Origin: Elusimicrobiota bacterium
GTDB taxonomy: Bacteria > Elusimicrobiota > Endomicrobiia > Endomicrobiales > Endomicrobiaceae
Assembly: GCA_031256695.1 (NCBI GenBank)
Contig: JAIRQB010000192.1
Coordinates: forward strand, 1 to 9,265
Length of the DNA stretch: 9,265 bases
Direction of reading: 5' to 3'
Shown here in pieces: positions 4,968 to 9,265 of this stretch. The stretch's first letter is position 1. Each line of letters starts with the position of its first letter. The notes under the pieces are model-generated. The model saw only the letters and a list, made by a program, of their open reading frames with translations, was not told the DNA's origin and searched no databases. The translations under genes were made by a program, and so were the position numbers.

Positions 4968-6112
4968 TATTTGACCTCCTGTTTTTTGCCGCTGATTGCT
5001 AAAACTTCAAGTTCGTCCCCGGCTTTGACGACCAGTTTTCCTTCTGAAACAAAATGCGAAACTATATCCGATATATTGCGCGCAAGTAAATTAGAAGCGG
5101 TTTTCGGCGCAGAAGAAGGCAAGTTCGGCGCTCCTATAATTTTTACTCCGTTTGGAGTGAGCACTGTCTTTTCAGGTTTAGAGCCTTCTACATTTCCGCC
5201 AAGCGAACTTGCCGCTACGTCTATTATGACGCTGCCTCTTTTTAAGCCGTCCACTCCCGCTTTTGTAAGTAAAACGGGCGGTTTGCGCCCCGGTACTTGC
5301 GCTGTGGCTATTATGATGTCAAATTGAGCCGCCGCTTTATCAACTGCCGCTTGTTGAGCCGCCATTTCTTCAGCCGTCAACTGCCTTGCATATCCGCCTT
5401 CGCCTTGTCCGGCGCTTAAATCAGGTCCTCCAAAAGATGCTAAATCTAAAAATTTAGCGCCAAGCGAAAGGACTTCCTCTTTTGAAGCGGGTCTGACATC
5501 GTAAGCGGTCGTTATAGCGCCTAAACGTTTAGCCGTTCCTATAGCCTGCAATCCCGCTATGCCTGCGCCTAAAATTAGAACAGAAGCAGGTTTTATTGTT
5601 CCCGCAGCAGTTGTCATCATTGGAAAAAAGCCGGGATATTCATTTGCGGCGAGCAAAACCGCTTTATAGCCCGCAACGGACGCTTGAGAAGTCATTACGT
5701 CCATAGATTGAGCCTTTGAAAGTTTGCGCGGCAATAGATTTATATCTAAAGCCGTAACTTGAGCGCCTTCAAATTGCCCCGCAATATCTTTGTTTAGCAG
5801 TGAATTGAATAGTCCGATTGCAAAAGAGCCTTTCTTTTGAGCCGAAATCGTCTTTGCATCAGGCAATCCAATATAGCCTACAATATCAGACTTTGACAAA
5901 ATCTCGCTTTTAGGCAAGACTTTCACGCCTGCCGTTTCAAAATCAGCATTTTGAAAGCCCGCTTTAAGACCTGCATCAGTTTCAACTGCCGGCTGAATGC
6001 CGACTTTCAAAAGCCTTGCCGCTGACTCCGGCGTAATAGCGACTCGGCTTTCTTCAGCGCTTGCCTCGTTTAATACTCCAAAAGTTAATGTTATTTCTGG
6101 ATTTTTATTCAT
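4967..6112 (-). CDS. pntAA: NAD(P) transhydrogenase, NAD(H)-binding subunit PntAA (alpha-1), 381 aa
   Basis: Soluble, cytoplasmic domain I, which hands hydride from NADH to NADP on PntB. Residues 1-135 are the AlaDH/PNT N-terminal domain with RVAITPESAARL (23-34). The Rossmann part has GAGIAGLQAIGTAKRLGA (182-199; GxGxxG) followed by Asp205 in AYDVRPAS, which selects NAD. Other PNT signatures are GGYARQLTAEE, QVPGRKPPVLLT and GSVIIDVAASSLGGN. The loop corresponding to the R-Q-D-S hydride-transfer site reads PRKLSKAQSMDVMTSQ: Gln135 and Asp138 are kept, while the Arg position looks like Lys130 and the Ser position Thr141. Length fits the split alpha-1 form (E. coli PntA is about 510 with its membrane part). 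The ATG at 6112 follows GGGGAGG at good distance, after a leader with two hairpins. Confidence 0.96.
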   Translation of the reverse strand: MNKNPEITLTFGVLNEASAEESRVAITPESAARLLKVGIQPAVETDAGLKAGFQNADFETAGVKVLPKSEILSKSDIVGYIGLPDAKTISAQKKGSFAIGLFNSLLNKDIAGQFEGAQVTALDINLLPRKLSKAQSMDVMTSQASVAGYKAVLLAANEYPGFFPMMTTAAGTIKPASVLILGAGIAGLQAIGTAKRLGAITTAYDVRPASKEEVLSLGAKFLDLASFGGPDLSAGQGEGGYARQLTAEEMAAQQAAVDKAAAQFDIIIATAQVPGRKPPVLLTKAGVDGLKRGSVIIDVAASSLGGNVEGSKPEKTVLTPNGVKIIGAPNLPSSAPKTASNLLARNISDIVSHFVSEGKLVVKAGDELEVLAISGKKQEVK

Positions 6113-6127
6113 AGCCTCCCCTTTTTT

Positions 6128-6196
6128 ATGCCTATATGGGCTTTTTTGCCGCCCTTTGGCATTTTTTTATTTTTTGCCTTTAAAAGAGGGCAAAAA
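6128..6196 (-). promoter_or_regulatory. Two hairpins in the pntAA leader
   Basis: A nested stem ATGCC/GGCAT (6128-6132 with 6158-6162) encloses GGGC/GCCC (6138-6141 with 6151-6154), only six bases upstream of the pntAA ribosome site. Further upstream, TTTTTGCC (6171-6178) pairs with GGCAAAAA (6189-6196). Neither stem is followed by a T-run on the minus strand, so they are not intrinsic terminators. They could set mRNA stability or translation, or be chance. Confidence 0.3.
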
Positions 6197-6213
6197 CTCT
6201 TAAATTTCGGCGG

Positions 6214-6243
6214 ATTTTATCAGAAAAACAGCGCAAAATACAA
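6214..6243 (-). promoter_or_regulatory. Possible second, proximal promoter of the pnt operon
   Basis: On the minus strand an extended -10, TGATAAAAT (TG at 6221-6222 complement, TAAAAT complement of 6214-6219), lies 18 bases after a poor -35, TTGTAT (complement of 6238-6243). A start near 6207 would give a leader of about 95 bases containing both hairpins. Confidence 0.35.
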
Positions 6244-6257
6244 AGTATAAAAGCCGC

Positions 6258-6286
6258 ATTATGAAACCAATACCTGTAAATTACAA
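6258..6286 (-). promoter_or_regulatory. Probable promoter of the pntAA-pntAB-pntB operon
   Basis: On the minus strand TTGTAA (complement of 6281-6286), exactly 17 bases, then CATAAT (complement of 6258-6263): four and five of six matches to the sigma-70 boxes. It lies in the 197-base gap between the GT9 gene and pntAA. No terminator is seen after the GT9 gene, so readthrough from upstream is also possible. Confidence 0.45.
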
Positions 6287-6309
6287 CTCATTAAATTCAT
6301 AAAGTTCAA

Positions 6310-7413
6310 CTATTCATTTCTACAATTTTGCCGCCTCAATAAATACTTCGCCGCCTCAATAATCTGAGAATTAGCGATATTGTAAATATCATTCTTTAAA
6401 AGTCCTTTTTGAGAATCAACATTTATTATAAAAGCATTAGGATTATTAGGACCCCAAATAATGTCTGTCTTTTCTTGCCTATTTGAGAAATCAAGATATA
6501 GGGCTATGGTTTTCTTTTGAAAAGCAGAGGCTATATGGACTATTGACGTATCAGGCGAAATAATCAAAGCGCTTTTTTCTATGAGAGCGGCGGCTGATAA
6601 AATACTTTTGAAAGAGCAGATGAAAATTTTTTCATTCTCATTTTCAAGCGGCGCAATGCCTGCTCTTTTATTTTGCGGGCATAAAATAAAAACGGCGCAA
6701 TCAAAAGAATTTTTTATAAGGCTGATTAGTTCTTTCAACTTTTCAAATTCAAAACTTCTATGCTTGCTTGCGGCAAAAGGATTTACAACTATCATAATTT
6801 TGTCTTGGGCTTTTTGAATATATTCTTGCGCCGCCTTTTCTTCCTCTGCGCCTATAAAAACATCGTAATTTAAACTTGGATTTTCTATTCCTAAAACATT
6901 TAAAAGACATCTATGCCTTTGCGTTATATGCTTATCAAAAAAATATCCCTCAATAGAAAAATCAAAAGTTTTGTATTTCTTTTTATGCAGCCCTATTAAA
7001 AAATGCGGCGCTATAATTCTTAAAGAAAGCAGGCGCAAGGGCTTTAAATCAAATTCATATAAATCAAGCGCTATATCTATTTTTCTTTTCCGCAAATCTT
7101 TATAGATGGCAAAATCCTTTTGGAATTTCCCGTAAATCTCTAAAACTTCGTCAATATTTGGATTGTATTTGATTATTTCCGCGCTGTTTTTCCCGCATAA
7201 AACTAAAATTTTAAGTTCAGGATAGAGTTTTTTTATTTCTCTAAAAGAGAGAGTATTTATAACCATATCGCCTATTTTATCATCGGGCAATAAAAGCAAA
7301 AAAGATTTGGAGTTTTTAATATCCAAATCTTTTTTATATTTGCGCCGCTTGTCAAAAAGCGCGGCGGCTATTTTCCTTCTGATTTCTCTTGAGAGATTAT
7401 TTATCTTGCCCAT
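6310..7413 (-). CDS. GT9-family glycosyltransferase (LPS heptosyltransferase-like), 367 aa
   Basis: Transfers a sugar, in the best-known members ADP-heptose, to lipopolysaccharide core at the inner face of the cytoplasmic membrane. After a basic N-terminus (residues 1-36) comes the N-terminal Rossmann domain with PDDKIGDMVINTLSFREIKKLYP (43-65), the usual GT9 opening. The C-terminal, nucleotide-sugar domain has VVNPFAASKHRSF (209-221) and the hallmark SPDTSIVHIASAF (286-298) with Asp288 and His293. No membrane segment or signal peptide. The acceptor and donor cannot be told from sequence. It follows the GT8 gene by 42 bases in the same frame. The ATG at 7413 has no good ribosome site; a strong GGAGG lies eight bases before an in-frame ATT at 7440, which would add nine residues. 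Probably co-transcribed with rodA and the GT8 gene. Confidence 0.88.
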   Translation of the reverse strand: MGKINNLSREIRRKIAAALFDKRRKYKKDLDIKNSKSFLLLLPDDKIGDMVINTLSFREIKKLYPELKILVLCGKNSAEIIKYNPNIDEVLEIYGKFQKDFAIYKDLRKRKIDIALDLYEFDLKPLRLLSLRIIAPHFLIGLHKKKYKTFDFSIEGYFFDKHITQRHRCLLNVLGIENPSLNYDVFIGAEEEKAAQEYIQKAQDKIMIVVNPFAASKHRSFEFEKLKELISLIKNSFDCAVFILCPQNKRAGIAPLENENEKIFICSFKSILSAAALIEKSALIISPDTSIVHIASAFQKKTIALYLDFSNRQEKTDIIWGPNNPNAFIINVDSQKGLLKNDIYNIANSQIIEAAKYLLRRQNCRNE

Positions 7414-7455
7414 AAAGACATTGCGCCAAACTAAAAAAATGCAATTTTCCTCCGT

Positions 7456-8385
7456 TTAAATAATCGTTTCTACAAAGCCGTATTCTTTAACTCTTGCCCA
7501 AAACTTCGCTTTAAAAAAGAATAGAGGATGGACAATCCAAAATTTAAGCAAAAGTTTTGACAAGTAGACCATTCTTTCAAAAAAAGAATGTTCGCCCGCT
7601 TGATTGCCCCAAGGAGTCAATTTGGCGCATTTGATATAAAGATGTTTTAAAGGATGTTCTGAAAATGGAAGCCATGGTTTAGATTGAGTCGTATAATGAA
7701 TGATATTTAGAGAATAGATGAGAGTTCCTAAATTTTCAAGATTCCCGCCCGTCAGCAGAGAAAGATTATATTTTTCAACATTCCAATTCGGCTCAAGAAA
7801 TAAAACTCTCTCGTCTATGATGTAATTTAAAATATCTTGGTCATAGTATTGCAGTTTTACGCCTTGCGGCAAGACATCGGCGTAATCTCTCCACTTTTTG
7901 CAAAAGCCGAATTCTTTTAAAGCCTTTATATTATAGACGACCACCCCCGCGTTTATATAAGTTTTTTTTCTATTTATTTTAGGCTCGTCTAATACAGCCG
8001 CTATCAAATAACCGTCAAGTTTTATATCCCAGAGTCTTTTTATGTCTGCATTTAAAATTAAATCGCTGTCTAAATGAATTATTTTCTCTACGTTTTCAGG
8101 CAAAATTTCCGGTATGAGAAGCCGGTAATAGAGAGTCGGGCTGTTATTGTCTAATGGAAGTTTTGCAAAAAGAGTTTCATCTACATTTATAAAAGAAATT
8201 TCAAAATCCCAAGTCTGTTTTAAAGATAAGAGTTTTTCTCTATTTTCCTCCGTTAAATTGCAAAGCAAAAAGAAATGGATTCTATCTTCTGCGGAAGCAA
8301 TAGTATGATTTTTCATAACTGAAACTATTACTGCGGCGCAATGCCTTGCGAATTTGTCGTCTAATTCAAAAACGATATTTATCAT
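7456..8385 (-). CDS. GT8-family glycosyltransferase (LPS glucosyl/galactosyltransferase-like), 309 aa
   Basis: Retaining glycosyltransferase using a UDP-sugar and a metal ion, most likely adding a hexose to lipopolysaccharide or another surface glycan on the cytoplasmic side. The N-terminus MINIVFELDDKFARHCAAVI is the standard GT8 opening. The metal-binding DxD is Asp106-Ser-Asp108 in IIHLDSDLIL. Further family motifs are YINAGVVVYNI (143-153), YYDQDILNYI (180-189) and IIHYTTQSKPW (238-248), whose histidine is the third metal ligand. Residues 270-309 are a basic, aromatic tail (FWIVHPLFFFKAKFWARV) that could hold the enzyme at the membrane, as in WaaJ/WaaO-type enzymes. ATG at 8385 follows AGGAG by about eight bases. 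It starts 18 bases after the rodA stop, so the two are one operon. The exact sugar cannot be assigned. Confidence 0.92.
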   Translation of the reverse strand: MINIVFELDDKFARHCAAVIVSVMKNHTIASAEDRIHFFLLCNLTEENREKLLSLKQTWDFEISFINVDETLFAKLPLDNNSPTLYYRLLIPEILPENVEKIIHLDSDLILNADIKRLWDIKLDGYLIAAVLDEPKINRKKTYINAGVVVYNIKALKEFGFCKKWRDYADVLPQGVKLQYYDQDILNYIIDERVLFLEPNWNVEKYNLSLLTGGNLENLGTLIYSLNIIHYTTQSKPWLPFSEHPLKHLYIKCAKLTPWGNQAGEHSFFERMVYLSKLLLKFWIVHPLFFFKAKFWARVKEYGFVETII

Positions 8386-8403
8386 TGTAACGCTCCTTTT
8401 GTT

Positions 8404-9265
8404 TCAGCGGATTCTGATGGAAGTCTTATAATAGGTATACCTTCTCATATAAATAGAAGATAGAATTCCAACAGCGCACATAGAAGAAACGACTGATGAC
8501 CCGCCATATGAAAGCAATAAAAGAGGCATTCCCGCTATAGGCATAATGCCTATGGACATTCCTATGTTTACGACAGCATATATTCCGAACATTGAGGCAA
8601 AACCGACGGCAAGCAGAGAGCCGTAACTATCGCGCGATTCCTTCGCTATAGTCATAGCCCTATATATGAAAAGGAAATAAAATAAAAGCGTAAGTTGCGA
8701 TATAAACCATCCGCCCTCTTCGCCTACTACTGAAAAAATGAAATCAGTGTGCTGCTCGGGCAAAAAACCGAGTTGAGTTTGCGTGCCTTTTCTAAATCCT
8801 TTCCCGGAAATTCTGCCGGAACCTATGGCTATCTTTGATTGAATTAAATTATAGCCTGAACCTCTCTTGTCAATATCGGGATTTAAAAAAACTATAAGCC
8901 TTTTTCTCTGATAATCTTTTAACGATTTTTCTACGGGGACGGATGCCGCGCAGCCCAAAATTATGGATAGGCATAAGATTATTGGATAGGCTGCCGATAT
9001 TTTTATTTTCAACTTCGCCAAAAACAGCCATAGCGCTAAAACAAAAACTGAAAAAGCGGCGATTAAATAAAGCCAAATATATCCCTTTGAAATAAAAGAA
9101 TATATCTGCATTATGAAATTTATATTTTGGTCTAAATCGTATTGCAATTTCACAAAAGTGCTAATCAGCGGTATGCCCGCCGCAAAAGACATAAAAAATA
9201 AAATGCATATCAAATAAAAAGGCTCTGCGCCCGCAAGAAACAATAAAATAAAAGTGATTGGAAAA
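8404..9265 (-). CDS. rodA: RodA-type SEDS peptidoglycan polymerase, C-terminal part, right end cut
   Basis: Membrane glycosyltransferase that polymerises lipid II for lateral-wall growth together with PBP2 and MreBCD. The frame is open to the right edge, so the start is outside; the TTG at 9243 is internal. About 287 residues are visible, with seven or so hydrophobic segments. RodA signatures, numbered from the codon at 9243: DYQRKRLIVFLNPDIDKRGSG (110-130, key DYQxxR and NP.D), QSKIAIGSG (135-143), QLGFLPEQHTDFIFSVVGEE (147-166) with the essential Asp157 (codon 8773-8775), and MPLLLLSYGGSS near the end. FLPEQHTDFIF marks RodA rather than FtsW. Odd points: the usual QPDLGTA loop is missing (AEP then FYLIC), and about 45 residues more than in E. 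coli lie before DYQ. It heads the operon with the two glycosyltransferases. Confidence 0.93.
   Translation of the reverse strand, partial: FPITFILLFLAGAEPFYLICILFFMSFAAGIPLISTFVKLQYDLDQNINFIMQIYSFISKGYIWLYLIAAFSVFVLALWLFLAKLKIKISAAYPIILCLSIILGCAASVPVEKSLKDYQRKRLIVFLNPDIDKRGSGYNLIQSKIAIGSGRISGKGFRKGTQTQLGFLPEQHTDFIFSVVGEEGGWFISQLTLLFYFLFIYRAMTIAKESRDSYGSLLAVGFASMFGIYAVVNIGMSIGIMPIAGMPLLLLSYGGSSVVSSMCAVGILSSIYMRRYTYYKTSIRIR

Noticed and set aside
3660..5327. Several open frames on the plus strand opposite the pnt genes
   Set aside because: They are antisense shadows of clear transhydrogenase genes, with no ribosome sites and no recognisable domains.
1..9265. CRISPR array, tRNA, rRNA, integron attC or insertion sequence
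   Set aside because: No regularly spaced repeats, no cloverleaf with the GTTC arm, no rRNA-like sequence and no transposase or terminal-repeat/target-duplication pair were seen; the hairpin at 1856-1922 lacks the attC core-site pattern.

Overview
The window is AT-rich DNA from a bacterium that looks Gram-negative. The envelope genes include a RodA-type SEDS polymerase, a GT8 and a GT9 (heptosyltransferase-family) glycosyltransferase, and a three-subunit proton-pumping transhydrogenase. The base composition, gene style and mix of genes would fit Elusimicrobiota/Endomicrobium-like bacteria, but that is an impression; no rRNA or other marker is present to fix the taxon.

Left part (1 to about 1480): a fragment of a phage or prophage. 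A plus-strand gene enters from the left edge. It encodes the C-terminal part of what looks like a phage structural (minor head) protein with a decayed HExxH peptidase-like motif. A 59-codon minus-strand gene meets it tail to tail, and the two stop codons share the tetranucleotide TTAG. Two further tiny plus-strand genes follow: a 52-aa membrane-anchored protein with a CxxC pair, and a 43-aa protein behind a strong ribosome binding site. No integrase, repressor or attachment site is visible.

Middle (about 1480 to 3235): gene-poor DNA rich in hairpins. The 665 bases from 1477 to 2141 hold no convincing protein gene. They do hold a minus-strand promoter-like pair (TTGACA, 17 bases, TTTGAT) followed about 200 bases later by a good intrinsic terminator, with several stems between: a candidate small structured RNA. 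They also hold a three-tier hairpin at 1856-1922 and a terminator for the next gene. Then come two isolated minus-strand regulator-like genes: an HTH 'addiction module antidote' protein with no toxin beside it, and a stand-alone PTS-regulation domain (PRD) protein with both phosphorylatable histidines. Each has its own terminator.

Right part (3237 to the end): a run of minus-strand genes, read right to left. It starts with rodA (cut by the right edge), then a GT8 and a GT9 glycosyltransferase. After a 197-base gap with promoter-like sequences and two leader hairpins comes the pntAA-pntAB-pntB operon. The pnt genes touch or overlap and end in a strong terminator at 3164-3212. RodA builds lateral-wall peptidoglycan, the two glycosyltransferases probably build lipopolysaccharide or another surface glycan, and PntAA/AB/B uses the proton motive force to make NADPH from NADH.
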